Positions 33,391-46,362 are shown, counted from the stretch's first letter. The stretch is 64,000 bases of DNA from Nymphaea colorata (GCF_008831285.2 NC_045147.1:5434334-5498333); one strand, 5' to 3'. Program-made: numbers and translations. Notes: generated by a model not told the origin, from the letters alone.

Positions 33391-34680
33391 AAACAACAAC
33401 ACATGTCTATCATATCCAAGAAGGGAATACGCATTGGTACCATGACATCAAAAGGTACATTGAAAGTGGAGAATTCCCGATCGGAATGTCCAAAAATGAA
33501 CAGAAAGCAATTCATCGTATGTCAGCAAGGTACTTCATTCTTGCAGGAGTGCTATACAGACGTGGATTTAGTATCAAATACTCTCAGTGTCTTGATGAAG
33601 ATGAAGCAAGGGAAGTCATCAAAGAACCACATCGAGGAGATTGTAGAGGCCATGTTGGTTACCAAACCCTCACTAAACAAATAATTTAAGCAGGATATTA
33701 TTGGCCTACTATGCAAAAAGATTGTCACCAATTCGTCAAAAATGCAAAGAGTGTCAACTACATGCTCCAGTGATCCATGCCCCGGCCTCTCACATGCATT
33801 ATATGGCATCTCCTTGGCCATTTTCAATGTGGGCATTTGACGTAGTTGGACCGATATCTCCCGCAGCTTCTAATGGCCATAAGTATTTTCTTGCTGCAAC
33901 AGATTATTTTACCAAGTGGGTAGAAGTCATCACACTCAGAACAGTGGGAGGACGTCATGTAGTGTCCTTCATTCACAAAATCTTCTTTGCCAATTTGGAG
34001 TCCCTCATAATATAGTATCTGACAATGGGACTCATTTCAAGAATGAAAAGATGAGGCAATTATGTAGCAAGTACCACATCACGTACAATTTTTCAGTTCT
34101 TTATTACCCCCAAGGCAATGGACAAGCAAAGGCTACCAACAAGATCCTGATCCACATCTTGAAACGGACAGTAGAAACTGGAAGAGGTTGGCATGAAAAG
34201 GCGCATAATGCTCTGTGGGCATATCGCACCACTATGAGAACTCCAACGAATGCTACTCCAGCAGAGCTCGTCTATGGAACAGAAGTGGTTCTACCATTAC
34301 ATGTGTTGAAACCCGCTTTGAAGTTTGCTTCTCTCATAGAGCTCCCTCTAACTCAATATCAGCAGAAAAGGCTAATGCAACTCAATTTGCTAGATGAAAA
34401 GAGGCTAAAAGCGGCTGAACATGCTGAAGCTTATCGCCAAAGGGTAGCTAGACAATTTGCCAATTCAGTTATTGAGAGACAGTTCAAAGTGAATGACTTG
34501 GTCCTACAATCGGTGGTATACCTCAGAGGACGACTGTATGGTAAGTGGGCACCAAACTGGGAATGCCCATATGTTGTTAAAGAAGCCTTGCCCCGAAATT
34601 CCTACCGACTGATAGATGCATATGGGGTGGAACTTACCAATCCTGTTAATGCCCTTCACCTCAAGAAATTCTATGCCTAA
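33391..34680 (+). pseudogene. Tat-like integrase with catalytic Glu lost
   Basis: Zinc-binding domain near 33640-33760 (H-R-G-D-C-R-G-H-V-G-Y, then C-K-E-C-Q-L-H). Core: MWAFDVVGPISPAASNGHKY (first Asp), then a frameshift near 34000, then NIVSDNGTHFKNEKM (second Asp) and PQGNGQAKATNKILIHIL, where the family has Glu and this copy has Lys. The C-terminal region (HNALWAYRTTMRTPTNATPAE to VNALHLKKFYA) is open to the stop at 34678. No chromodomain. Damaged in two independent ways. Confidence 0.88.
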
Positions 34681-35121
34681 TTCTTTTGTATTCACTTTAC
34701 AATCAATAACAAATATCTATATTTTCACATCTGAACTACCATTCTACCATTCAATCTATATTATTCTCAGTTGTGAAACATGACGATTATACTGGGGCAT
34801 TTTTTAAAGTTATTATTATTTAAGGGGAACCCATGCAGGTAAAGGGATAAACCTGCCACGCGAGAGCAACCCACGCAGGTAAGGGGTCAAACCTGCAATG
34901 CAAGCCAAGGCAACCCATTTCAGGGGGGTTAAACCTGAATTCAATATTGGCAAACCCATGCAGGCAAGGGGTTAAACCTGCAATATGAGCTCAAACAACC
35001 CATTCAGGTAAGAGGTTAAGCCTGAAACATATCTCCAAAAATGTTTTGTTTGAAAAATTTGTGGTGCTTATCTTTGTCACTAAGCACGGTTAGTACCTGC
35101 TCAATAACAAAGAGGGGCATC
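34681..35121 (+). repeat. 3' untranslated region of the Tat-like element with short tandem repeats
   Basis: 34830-35032 holds about five degenerate units of roughly 38-50 bp, each with AACCCATGCAGGTAAGGGG and TTAAACCTGCAAT variants. The region ends in the polypurine tract AACAAAGAGGGG (35107-35117). A second purine run, CAGGGGGG at about 34921-34928, sits at the exact point where the extra segment of the 5' end begins. Confidence 0.8.
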
Positions 35122-38100
35122 TGTAATCACCCCAATTTTTTTTAAAAAAGAATGTTCTCTTTTATTAAAAACACAAAACCCAATTTTTGGATCTAAATTG
35201 GTCCAAAGCCACAATCCAAATCCAAATCCAAATTAGCCAAAAACTCCAGTCCAAATCCAAATCAAACATTTGAGAACCATTTGTCATTCTTTTTGACAAA
35301 AAACCTCCTTTTAGAAGGTGATTTTGGTTTTTTTGGTGGACAAGACTCATTTGCCCTTTTTTTTGACAAAAAACCTCCTTTTAGAGGGCGATTTTGGTCT
35401 TTTTGGTAAATAAGACTCATTTGCCTTACTTTTTTGACAAAGAACCTCCTTTAGAGGGTAATTTTGGTCTTTTTGATAAACAAGGCACATTTGCCCCTCC
35501 TTTTTGACAAAGAACCTCCTTTTATAAAGTTAATTTTGGTCTTTTTTTGTAAACAAGACTCATTTGTCCTTCCTTTTCACAAAATAACCTCATTTTAGAG
35601 GATGATTTTTGTCTTTTACATAAAAAGATTTTCAAATTTTGGGTTTTGGCTCCAAAATCCTTTATAAATACTCCCCACTTCCCCCCTCTTGGGTAAAATT
35701 GGCCCTTGAGAGAAACTCTAGTGTATTCTCACTTGAAGACTTAGAATTTCTCTTGAGCTCTCTCTCTCTCCATCTTCCTTTCTCCATTTTCCTCTCCAAC
35801 TTGGAGCAAGCTACAACCCTCTTGGAGGCATCACCTTGGAGCTTCACTCAAAGGGAATCCTCAAGTGAAGGTGTTCATTTTCCTTAGGTCATTTCACATT
35901 AGAGGTATGCAATCAACATCCCTATCATTTTTTTTTTCTTCTCAACTTCTTCTCCCATGGCCAAAGGAGATAGCACTTAACCTCTTTTTAGAGACAAGAC
36001 GCTATGCTAAAATGCATTAGGAGCATGAAAAGATGAGATAATACTTTATTTTGTGATTAAATCATGCTTTTTCAAGTGTTCTTGTTGTTGTTGTTCTTTC
36101 TTTTCATTAATATTTTCTTGCTCTTTCTTCTTTTCAATATATTCTTGTTGTTGTTGTTCTTTCCCTCAATGAATATATTCTTGTTGTTATTGTTATTTCC
36201 TTTCTTCAATATAGTCTTGTTTTTGTTACTTTCTTTTCTCTCTTCCTCATCTCCTCATGACCAAAGGAGATAGCACTCAATCTCTTTTTAGAGACAAGAG
36301 GCTATGCTCAAGTGCATTGGGAGCATGAGAAGATGAGAGGATCTTTCAATTCATGATTGAATCATATTTCCACTTTTATTGAATATAGCATTGTCTTTCT
36401 TTCTTCATTTTCTCATCTTCATTTTCCCATTGCTAAAGGAGATAGCACTCAATCTCTTTTTAGAGACAAGGGGTTATGCTCAAGTGCACCGGGAGCGTGG
36501 AAACATGAGATGATCTTTCATTTCATGGTTGAATCATGTTTTCTCTTTAATTAAATATAGCATTGTTTTTCTTTCTACATTTTCTCCTCATCTTCATCTC
36601 CCCATGGCTAAAGGAGGTAGCACTCAATCTCTTTTTAGAGACAAGAGGTTATGCTAAAGTGTACCGGGAGTATGGAAAGATGAGATGATATTTCATTTTA
36701 ATCATGTTCTTTCTTTTCATGAATACATTCTTATTGTTTTTTTTTTGCTTCCTCTTATTTTACTCTCTTCCTTATTTCCCCATGGCCAAAGGAGATAGCT
36801 CTCAATATCTATTTTAGAGTCAAGAGGCTATACTCAAGTGCACCAGGAACATGAGAAGATGAGGTGGTATATCTTTTCGTAGTTACATCATGTCCTCCCT
36901 CCTAATTGAACCTTGCTCTTTCCATCATCTTCTTTCTTTTTTTTCCTTTCTTGAATGTTGTCTATATATTATCCATGCATAGTTGCTTGATTTTCTACTT
37001 ATATGTGAATGTATGGTGGGAATGAGAGTATAGTTTGGGGACTCTTTATTTTCATATTAGTTTTTGAGGTTGGGACTTGTCCAACCCGGGGTAAACCCTC
37101 ATAAAAATGTACACGTTAATATGCATTTGCATGTCATTTTGCGCTAATTTCCTTCTTAATCGCCCCATTAGGAATCCTAACGAGTGTCTCGTTATGTTTC
37201 TTGTTTTCTTTCATACCCAACGGTGGAAGAAATATATCCCTTACAACAAACTAAATAATAACATTCTATGCTTATATAAATCATATTTTCCAAAACAATT
37301 TCAAAAGGAACCTTCTAACATGGCCTTAGGGACTTAGCTTAGACTCTTGCATGAGTTCAAGCTCCCCTCCGACCCACATTGAACTTGAAGTTGGTAATTT
37401 TAAGTTACTCCTTGATTTTTAATCTTGTGAAGGTATGGATGTATACACATGTTATATACATCTATGCCAACATGATGATCCCTCCATCTTTCTCTCTCTA
37501 TGCTTTCACTTTCTATTTTATAAATTCTCATATGTGCATAAATATGTATGTACATGTGCTCTATTTCCTCTCTTTCAAATATTTATTCTTCTTTTCAAGA
37601 CAAATATCTTCTCCTATAAAATTTCTCATACCCGTATATGCGTATGATATTTTTTTTTCCTCTAAAATCTCTCTTTCTCTTCAAATCAATACGTCTTTTT
37701 CGCTTAAGCTTTCATATATGTGGGTATTTGATGGTATATACACACGTATGCATGTCTCTCTCTATCTCTCTCTTTTTCTTTTCATAAGAGTGTTTTATCT
37801 CTTGTATTTTTTTTTAACATTCTCTTCTCATGATATTTTTATTTACTAACTTCATTAAGACCACAAACCAAGTAATGATTTAACATTGGAATCATGATTG
37901 ATGGTCTACAATCTCAATCCCTTTTCAAAAATTTTTCCTTTGTATATACAACAACAAAAATCTTAGATGTATGTTGTAATATGAATGACTTTAGATGAAT
38001 GTTGTGGTAGGAATGTTTTACATTCTTCCAATCATATAAGATAAATGCATCCATGTATTCTCACCCACTTTATTTCACTTATGATCACAAGCATCTCTCC

Positions 38101-38538
38101 AAAATAACTTAAGCAAGATGTGATGCAGCTCTAACTAGGTGGTAACCGAATTAGAGCAAAACCTCAAACTTACTTAAAGTCTTAAGAGAACACTAAAGTG
38201 ATTTCAAAATGATTTCACAAGCTTTTCAAATGATATTTACTAATTTCACTTTTTCATCAAAACATTTCACATTATCAAGCAACTCTTCAAGAGTCTTTTC
38301 AAAAGTTTGAAACATCAAACTTTCAATATTTTCTGCCGCATATAGAATCAAAAGGATGTTTAAGTTAAAATGAAATGCATCAATAATGAACATAGCCCTT
38401 GGATTGATTACCCCCGGTAAAGGCGCCGAGAACAGTCAATCCTCGTACCGACGAGCGAGTCCCTTTTCTTTCCTATTTCAAAACAAAACTCATTTTTTTG
38501 AAGCACTCCAAAACCAATAAAATTTTTGGATGCAAACA
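35122..38538 (+). repeat. 3' LTR of the Tat-like element
   Basis: 3417 bp, TGTAATCACCCC ... TTGGATGCAAACA, with intact TG...CA ends. Holds the ~70-bp repeats at 35275-35620 and a TATA box (35663). Scattered substitutions and small indels separate it from the 5' LTR. It is followed by the ctatg duplication at 38539-38543. Confidence 0.9.
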
Positions 38539-38543
38539 CTATG

Positions 38544-39669
38544 TCTGGGTGTGCAAAAGTGAGATATTGCAACATGCTAACTATTCTCCGATAAAAACTA
38601 GGGTTTGAGTATGTATCACTCCCATAAACGTGTTGCCCTTTTTATCAAGCTCAACACCCAAAAAGTAACGCAGTTCATCGACATCCTTCACCTTGAATTG
38701 TTGCTTCAATACTTCTTAACATGAGATATATGACATGAAGAATTTTCAGTAAGAACTATGTCATCTACATATGTGAGTAGCCAAGTTGTAATTTCACCTG
38801 AATGATATATAAATAAGGAATGGTCAAGTGAACTTCTAAGAAAACCAGCCTGTTGTACATGAAGAGAAATTTTATTCAACCATGTGCAAGATGCTTGCTT
38901 AAGCCCATATAACGGTTTTTGTAATTTACACACCCATTGAGTTGGATCATTGGTAGCATAAACCAGAGGTTGTTCCATGTATACTTCTTCTTTTAGAAAA
39001 CCATGGAGAAAAACTTTTTTAACATCCAACTGATATAAAATCCATCCATGTGAGATTGCAAGGGAAACTACAACTCGGATGGTTCCCATCTTGATAACTG
39101 GACTGAAAGTCTCATAATGATCTTCTCTGTACTGTTGCGTGAAGCCTCTAGCCACAAGATGAGCCTTATGTTTGTTAATACTTCCATCGGGTTTATATTT
39201 GAGTTTGTAAACCCATTTTGAACCCACTACTTTCTTATTATCTGGACGAGAGACAATCTCCCAAGTTTGACACTCATTTAAAGTAGTCATTTATTCATTC
39301 ATGACCTCGACCCAATATTTGCTCAATTCTGCCATACAAAGTTGAAAATCTAAAAAGAAGTTATGATAACTTACCCATCTATCAATGGGGTGTCACACAC
39401 GTTATGATCTACATGGGCAAGTGATAACAGTTTCTGTAGCGGTTGTTGGAGTTGATAGTCAAGTATATACTATTCCTGAAAAACGATTAGGTGAAGACGT
39501 GTTATTCGTCTGAGTAGATGGAGGCATGTTGTCTATCTAAACATCTGAGGCTGCCTCGAATTCATTTATAATTCTATCACTGTGTGTGTGGTATGCATCA
39601 ACTCCTTGACCTAATATCTCAGCGTTCAGCAATAAATCATATGTATTATTCCTTGTATTGAGTATTGCA
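38544..39669 (-). pseudogene. Copia C reverse transcriptase
   Basis: An open stretch of 194 residues (38706-39290): TLNECQTWEIVSRPDNKKVV, GSKWVYKLKYKPDGSINKHK, YQLDVKKVFLHGFLKEEVYM (motif A Asp), LYGLKQASCTWLNKI and LTYVDDIVLTENS (catalytic Asp pair). To the left are LKQQFKVKDVDELRYFLGVE and a deletion, then the insertion site of the Tat-like element. To the right (39291-39669) is the integrase-RT linker with stops. One of the better kept RTs in the window, but lacking the rest of pol. Confidence 0.87.
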
Positions 39670-42600
39670 TGTCACACCCCAACCTTTTGACTCTCAAAAT
39701 TTTTTTTTTCTAAACATAAAGCATTGAGGTGTCACTACAAACAATTCAAAAAGAAGGGAGCTATGTCATTCAAAACAATGAGGCAAACTTTCATTTATAT
39801 CAATTTCAATTCATACAAAATCACATTTATGTGTATAACAAAATGCCCCAAACCACAACTTTGATGCCTAACAAAATAAGACATCAAAGAGACCAAACCA
39901 TGATGCGCCGGCACTACAAAAGACCCAAAACCTCCCAGTAGGATGTGAGTGAAGCCATCTGATCAACCTGCTGCTCCGGGTCTGCCAAAATCTGAAAAAG
40001 AAAACAACTGAAGGCTTAGCCTTCGCAGTACGGCAACAAGCCTGGAAAATCCCTAACCCTCTACAGTGAGGGCTCAAATGTGGGATATGACAATTTCGAA
40101 AACAATCATTATCATGTCGTGATGGGGCATACTTTTCTATGACTTGACATGAAAGCCTCTCACATATACCACGACATGTAAAAGTCACACAAAGGCCACA
40201 ATAGCACATTCACAAATCACATGCAACTCATGCATCAACCTATCATTCTCATTCGCTTCATTCATACCACAATATGTAAAGACCACTTAATAGCCAAACT
40301 CAACATAATTCATGATCACATTAACTTCATGCATATTCACTACATTCAGATACACTTCATTCATATTCACAATCACATTATTCTCGTTTACTTTAACTAC
40401 GAAACAATTTACTATCATGTTGTAGTAGGGCACACAGTCACATAACTTGTCAAGAAGTCTCTCACATATACCACAACATGCAAAGGCCACAATATCACAT
40501 TCAATAGTCACACGCAATTCAGGCATATCACATCATTCATAACACTTCTTTCCCATTCTTTCATTTACATTAACTTTAGTGAATTGACAGTTCTTGTGGG
40601 TGCAAACACAGACACGTGCACACCACGGCCGGCCTACAGCCGAGAGACAACTCCCGTGGTGACCCATAACAGTATGGATACATTCCCGTTGCAGTGGTGG
40701 AGCACTCATCCATGGATATGTGAATTCCAAGGAGAGATACTCAGCCTCCCTAGGACATCCAGGTTGGGAAGGCGAGAGCCCAACGCTCCAAGCACATCAC
40801 ACAACAGTACCCTGGGGCCTTGCACCACTGCGCTCTGAACAGACGAGACCAGTGGCGAAAGCAAAATGACTGGCTAGCTCATGAGGTTGGTCTACTTCAC
40901 AAGTGCACCCACACCTCACAAGGGCTACACATAACATTAACGGTCTTAGCTAGCCGTCATAACAATATGGGTACATCTACCCTCTAATATCATTCAATTG
41001 CATCATTGCCCACGACAATACATATGCAACAAAATTACCACATTCACATTAATAAAAATTCACATCTCATCAAACACATCAATCACATCTTTCAAAACTT
41101 AGCCAAATCCCAGAGAGTAGTCTCGATCTGTGATGGCTCATAGCTATCTTATGTAATTATCATTCTATGATGCTCTCTAATGCACAATCGGGGTCGAGAA
41201 GACACTCGACTCGATACCCCACCTCATCTGTCATAAGCAATTATCAATTCTAGCATGCACATGTAAATGCGTAACAATTTTCAAAACGTGTTTCTAATAG
41301 CTTTCCAAAACAAAACTTGTCACATGATAAATCATTCACAAAATGACTGGCTAGCTCATGAGGTTGGTTCATTTCACAAGTTCACCCACACCTCCAATTG
41401 CCTCCACACGAGGGCTACACATAACATTAACAGTTTTTGCTAGCCGTCATAACAATACGGGTACAACTACCCTTCAATTCATTCAATTGCATCATTGCCC
41501 ATAGCAATGCATACGCAACAAATCACAACATTTACAACCACATACATCAGTCACATCTTTCAAAACTTATCCAAACCACGAAGAGTAGTCTCGATCCATG
41601 ATTGGCTCTTAGCTGTCCTAAGTAATTATCATTCAATGATGTTTTCTAATGCACGATTGGGGACGAGGAGATACTCGACTCGATACCCCACCCCATCTGT
41701 CCTAAATAGTTATCAAATCTAGCATGCACATGCAATTGCATAGTAATTTTTTTCAAAACAAAACTTATCGCATAAGCATTCAATTTCCAGGTATATACAT
41801 TTTCATTTCAGTACATCACAAACATTCAATCATATTACAATCATTCAGTCACATCACAAACACAGGATCCAACGATCCTAAACACACATCCAAAAGTTGG
41901 CCCCAGGCAGGGAATTGCCTAGAATGCCGCCATACCTATCGCGCGTCTACTAAACACCTCGAACTACAACCCACGTTGCTCAAGGCCTACTTAACATGCC
42001 CGGTGTACCTACAAACATAATTCAATGGTAAGTTCACTACTCGCTTCGCTTTCCAGTTTATACAAATCTAAAAATACAATCGTTGAGGCATGTCATCGCC
42101 TCAAGAGGGTGTTGACCCGAAAAGCCCTCCAGAAGGTCTCATCCCAACCCTTGAGGTTGCCACCAACGATTAGAACTCAAAACTTGTATTTAACTTATCA
42201 CATGTACGATTTTTACTTGTTTTTCTTAGTTGAGGTGTCTTCCCTACTATAAGATTCTCAACATACAACGTATATGCACATCAATAAAAGCATATTTCCC
42301 AAGCTCACTAAAACGATTCTAACGTTCTCCACAACAATGCAATCTCTACCATGCTTCCTAATTGCTTCAAAAATCAACCCATCATGCTTATAATATCATT
42401 GTAGACATGGATCATCGTCCCTCCACATGAGTCGTAGACCTTCCCCAAAATAGTAACGTCGTTAACAAGCATCTTTATTTATCAAATCTTCAATCTAGCA
42501 TGCTTCATTAATAATTATACATGCTCCAACAACAAATATACAACAATCTAGGCTCGATTAGGCCTTGCTCACCCCAATCTTAGAGTCCAAACTGTCATAG

Positions 42601-43347
42601 TGTTCCCGACTGCCACCTTAAGAGTTCAAACGATCCTCAAAATGACAGAAATCATGCAATGCCACCACCACCAATGCCGTCTAATCGTTATTATGAGGGG
42701 AGGAACGCGTCCCCAAACTGCAATCTGATCCAACAGCCACACACATGAGTGAAAATCTGCGAGAAATAATGCAAGAGAAGGGTTTGCCATTAGAAAAGCC
42801 TTCGATAGATACGAGGGAGGCTGAAAATGAGAGAGAGAGGGTTTGGTCAAAGGGGAAAGAGAGTGGTGAGAGAAAGGGAGAGAGCAGGTGCGAGAGAATG
42901 AGGGTGCTGACAGAGAGGGGTGAGCGTGGGCTGAGCATGCTCGAGCAGAGTGCGTGGTTGATGGAGTGGGACAGATTTCGATGGAACGAGAAGGAGAGGG
43001 TTGCGCAGGAGGAGGTCATGCGGCTGAAAAGGGAGACGACAGAAACAATGGGAGAGGGAGGAGGAGAAGAAGGAAGAGAGGAGAAGAAGAGGCAGAGACA
43101 GGTCGAGGGGGCTTACCAGAGCAGCGCCGCCGCCGCCCTTCCTCTGTTGGCCCGTGCGTCGCCGCTGTAACCCTCGACCGCCTACTTCTTCTTTGCGTGG
43201 AGCTCCCTGGCAACATGAGAGGCAATGAAGGGGGAGAGCAAGATGAAGACGAGGGAGAACAGCCCTCGTCGGGCTCTCACGTGGGTAAGTTGCGGGTTTG
43301 GGTATGGACCTGCTCCAACCCGACTTGAAATAAAAATGAGTGTTACA
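39670..43347 (-). repeat. 3' LTR of element T3, with an internal duplication
   Basis: 3678 bp, longer than the 2982-bp and 3239-bp relatives, partly because of a 478-bp tandem duplication at 40863-41340/41341 onward. Ends TGTCACACC (39670) and TGTTACA (43347). GA/CT-rich segments at 42750-43130 create long frames on both strands with no family match. Confidence 0.9.
40863..41730. repeat. 478-bp tandem duplication inside LTR T3
   Basis: The segment starting AAATGACTGGCTAGCTCATGAGGTTGG occurs at 40863 and again at 41341. The copies share ACCTCCA/ACCTC, AATTCATTCAATTGCATCATTGCCCA, TCTCGATC and GACTCGATACCCCAC landmarks. Other family T LTRs have the segment once. Confidence 0.82.
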
Positions 43348-43395
43348 TCTTACCCTCCTTAAATAAAATTTCGTCATCGAAATTTAGATCATACC

Positions 43396-43733
43396 TCAAT
43401 GCAAAAACATGTGTGGATACCTCTTTTGCATGTCTTCCTCAAGTACCCACGTACTCTCCTTCAACCCATGGTGTTGCCATTCCAGTTTCACCAAAGGAAT
43501 TCTCTTCGTGCAAGGCACTTGCTCTCTTTGATCCAGAATTCTGATAGGTTTTTCTTTCATCGTCAAATCATCTTGCACTTGAATACCATGAAAATCAATC
43601 ACATGTGTAGGATCTGGTACATACTTTCGAAGCATGCAAATATGGAAAACATCATGAACATGATTCAAATTAGGTGGTAATGCTAGTCTGAATGCCACCT
43701 CTCCGATCTTTTCTAATATCTCAAAAGGTTCAA
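43396..43733 (-). pseudogene. Element T3 integrase tail and chromodomain-like region
   Basis: Minus frame: FEILEKIGEVAFRLALPPNL, HVHDVFHICMLRKYVPDPTH, then the tail HGLKESTWVLEEDMQKRYPH ending at a stop near 43396. Same arrangement as at 4981-5300 and 12360-12704. Uninterrupted, but only the C-terminal third of integrase remains. Confidence 0.87.
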
Positions 43734-44745
43734 AGTCAGAACAGATCTGGCCCTGGTGAAAACAAATCGGGGTCAAATGGGTCACACAAAGAGACTCAAA
43801 ATAAAAGTAATAAAAGACAAAGTATTACTTGTCAATATTGTGGTCCAAGGGAACACACATCCAGAAATTGTTGGGATATTCCATAGGCTTTTTCAGCCAT
43901 GACCCTTGATGAGGTTAAGGACAAGATGAGGTTAAGAACAAGATATGGAACCCCGACACTGGAGCAACCAATCACATTACCAAAGATGGATCTCAGCTTT
44001 CCGAGAAACAAAACTATCAAGGTGGAGAAGGTATAATAGTTGCAAATGGTAACCGTACTCCCATCACCCAAGTTGGATCTTTTTTGCTTGATTCTGGTTC
44101 AAGAGTTTTGAAATTAAATCGTTTTTTGCATGCTCCGCAAATAGCCAAGATCTCTTATTAATGTGACAGTTTACTACAGATAATAATTGTTCATTTGAAT
44201 TTACTCCGTTTGGATTTTCTTTCAAAGATCTTTGGAGTGGAAGGTTTCTTCTTCAGGGCAAGGGAAGTAAAAATCGACCACATGCAAAAGAAGCTTTACT
44301 GGCCGATAGATCTCAGACCTGTGTCGTTTGGAGTAAAGGCATCAAAAGCTAGGGCATGTGAATAAAAAGGTTCTTAGTTTCTTGCATTCTAAATAGTTAA
44401 GTTCAGTAGACAATCAAGAAGATGATTTTGTGAGAGTTGACCTAATGGGAAAGCTCACAAATTACCCTTTAAGGCAGCTGTTCATAGAACCATCAAGCCA
44501 CTTGAGTTGGGTCATGGAGATGTATGGGGGTCCGTCTCCCATGGAACCACGGGAAGGGTTTGCTTATTTTCTATTATTAGTAGATGATTGTACATGGTTT
44601 GTGCCGATCCTTCCATTGAAATTTAAATCTCAAGTGTATGATCGTTTGCTTGAATTTAAAAATATTGTTGAGAATCAATTGGGAGAAAAAATTAAAACCT
44701 TTCAAACCTGACAATGGTGGAGAGTTCACTAGTGAACGATTGAAT
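43734..44745 (+). mobile_element. Copia E fragment (+): gag end to integrase start
   Basis: 43790-43870 holds a zinc knuckle (TCQYCGPREHTSRNCW, all four ligands). A stop follows, then the protease region (D-T-G-A-T-N-H-I near 43960), the pre-integrase remnant (H-L-G-H-x-N-K-K near 44350), and the integrase N-terminus at 44510-44720 (GPSPMEPREGFAYFLLLVDD, FPLKFKSQVYD-like). It ends shortly before the second catalytic Asp (a T-D-N-G-G-E-F-like stretch). No LTR is visible at either side. Frameshifts occur at 43886, 44155 and 44710. Confidence 0.82.
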
Positions 44746-44970
44746 TTTTTTTTTTGTTGATTAGGCAAAAGCCTGACGACCTGAAGATTTACTCACCGCT
44801 TCATCCGACTCTCACTGCTGCGTAGTGACAGACAAGTAGTGTTTGTAGGTATGTGGTTGAATGCTTAATTTTATTCTTGGTTTCTTATGCTATAATTTTA
44901 TTTGAATGCATTAAGTCTATTCCTTGGGGACCTTAACCATTGACATGAATGCCACATGGATTGCATGCAG

Positions 44971-45107
44971 CTGCATCCAAAATTGAAGTTCATCATGATT
45001 AGGTGGAACAAGCGTTAAACTTGGCACGGAACATGCAGCAACCTGTACAACAGCAATTAAGCAAATACAAGATGGTCTCTGCTTATTCTGAAGCTGAGCT
45101 GATCTAA
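44971..45107 (+). other. Possible decayed terminal exon, unknown protein
   Basis: Follows an acceptor-like TTGCATGCAG. In one frame it reads ASKIEVHHD, a TAG, then VEQALNLARNMQQPVQQQLS and KYKMVSAYSEAELI before a TAA. The amino-acid composition is protein-like and unlike the retroelements around, but I do not recognise the family, and the in-frame TAG argues that it is dead. Confidence 0.25.
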
Positions 45108-46044
45108 ATTTAATGCGTCTTTCTCTTTGCCAAATTGAATGAGGGATCGGGTTGAACAAAGATTTAAAATTGTGATCTGTTACGCAGCACTAGTCATATT
45201 TGAGCAATTTTATTCATGCCTATTAACGTGAGCAGTCCAGGTTCTCGCCAATCTGAAAAAAACACTTTGAAATCCGACGAAACTGTCTGCACAACAAATG
45301 TAGATATGGCAAACGCACAAGGAATGACGAAGTGGGAGGCCTCCTCCAGCAGGTCTGATGCGGAAACGCACAAGGAATGACGCTGGTATCCCAATTACCA
45401 AAAAAGATTAAAAAAAAAAGGGGGACAGTGAAAGCCACCGGACGCCGGTTCCCCCCTTTTGTACCCATTCTCCGGCCCGAGAGAGAGAGAGAGAGAGAGT
45501 AGCAGGGAAACCGATGGCGGATAAGCTGCCGATGAGATTGGGTCGCCGGACGTGTGTCGTTGGAATCCAAGTGATGTATATGCTGGATTTAGAATGTCAT
45601 GAAACTGTCTGGGCATGAACTGGTGTCAAGAACTGTGAGAATCCAAACTTTAAAATGCAACCTGGAAGCGAGGACATGCTACTCATCTCAGGTGTTCTTG
45701 CAGCTAGATATACAGAGGGGAACTTGGGAAACTATTGAGAAGAAGGGACCAAAGGAAAGGACGATGGTGTATTAGTCATAGCAGGTGGCTACTCACGGTA
45801 ACTATTTATCTAGTGCAAAAGCAAACCCTTGAACTAAGATAAAATGCAACAATTGCCTGTATCACTGGCAAGCAGAAACAGTACCGAAGAATGAAGATGG
45901 AGATATGCTTCGCCCCATGCCTAGAAAGCTATTCATCAGAGAGTGTGGGCTATTCATCTGAGTGTGGGGTATGGGTGCGGGTGTGGGTGTCGGGCGTAGA
46001 ACATCTCAAAAAATTTAGGTGTAGCGGTGCGACAAGAGTATTTT

Positions 46045-46071
46045 ATAATAATAATAATAATAATAATAATA
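46045..46071. repeat. (ATA)n microsatellite
   Basis: About nine uninterrupted ATA triplets, a candidate polymorphic marker. Confidence 0.9.
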
Positions 46072-46362
46072 TGTATATAAATATATATGACAAAAAATTG
46101 TCCATAAAACACAAAATTATTAAATAAAAATATCAAAATTGCAATTTGCTAATTATGATATCATTATCAATCCAGTTCAACATTCAATAATCTACAAGAA
46201 ATACACTCTAGTTTTGAGTTCCCAGAATCACAGTTCATACAGTCATACTTCACAGTTCATACATCAATACATATTACATCATAACATTAATCAATGTTGC
46301 TTTTTACTTCCACTTCCACCACTTCAATGCTTTCAACCATATCATCATCATAATGATTTTTT

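Larger units (their letters stand above)
22635..38538 (+). mobile_element. Tat/Ogre-like Ty3/gypsy retrotransposon, 15.9 kb
   Basis: A large element bounded by ctatg duplications. 5' LTR 22838-26243 with an unusual 203-bp extension (22635-22837), primer-binding site 26246-26261, an extra ORF before gag (about 27030-28160), gag, protease, RT, RNase H, a second archaeal-type RNase H, integrase without chromodomain, a 3' untranslated region with short tandem repeats, and the 3' LTR 35122-38538. The dual RNase H, large LTRs and pre-gag ORF are recognised traits of the Tat lineage (Ogre, Retand, TatI-III). All ORFs carry stops or frameshifts. Confidence 0.9.
21836..39669 (-). mobile_element. Copia C element (-), split by the Tat-like element
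   Basis: Left part 21836-22634 holds the 3' LTR and RNase H. Right part 38539-39669 holds the RT. The protein reads across when the insert is removed: the right part ends LQYLTFAHP-D and the left part resumes VYAVNQVSQFTHAPTEGY, with the codons meeting at the duplicated ctatg. The right end is cut at 39669 by a family T LTR. No integrase, protease or gag remains. Confidence 0.87.
39670..43733 (-). mobile_element. Tekay/Del-like element T3 (-), 5'-truncated
   Basis: Full 3' LTR (39670-43347), polypurine tract (minus strand AAGGAGGGTAAGA, complement of 43348-43360) and only the last ~350 bases of pol. Copia E sequence begins at 43734. Inserted into or joined to Copia C at 39669. No target-site duplication can be tested because the other end is gone. 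Confidence 0.87.
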
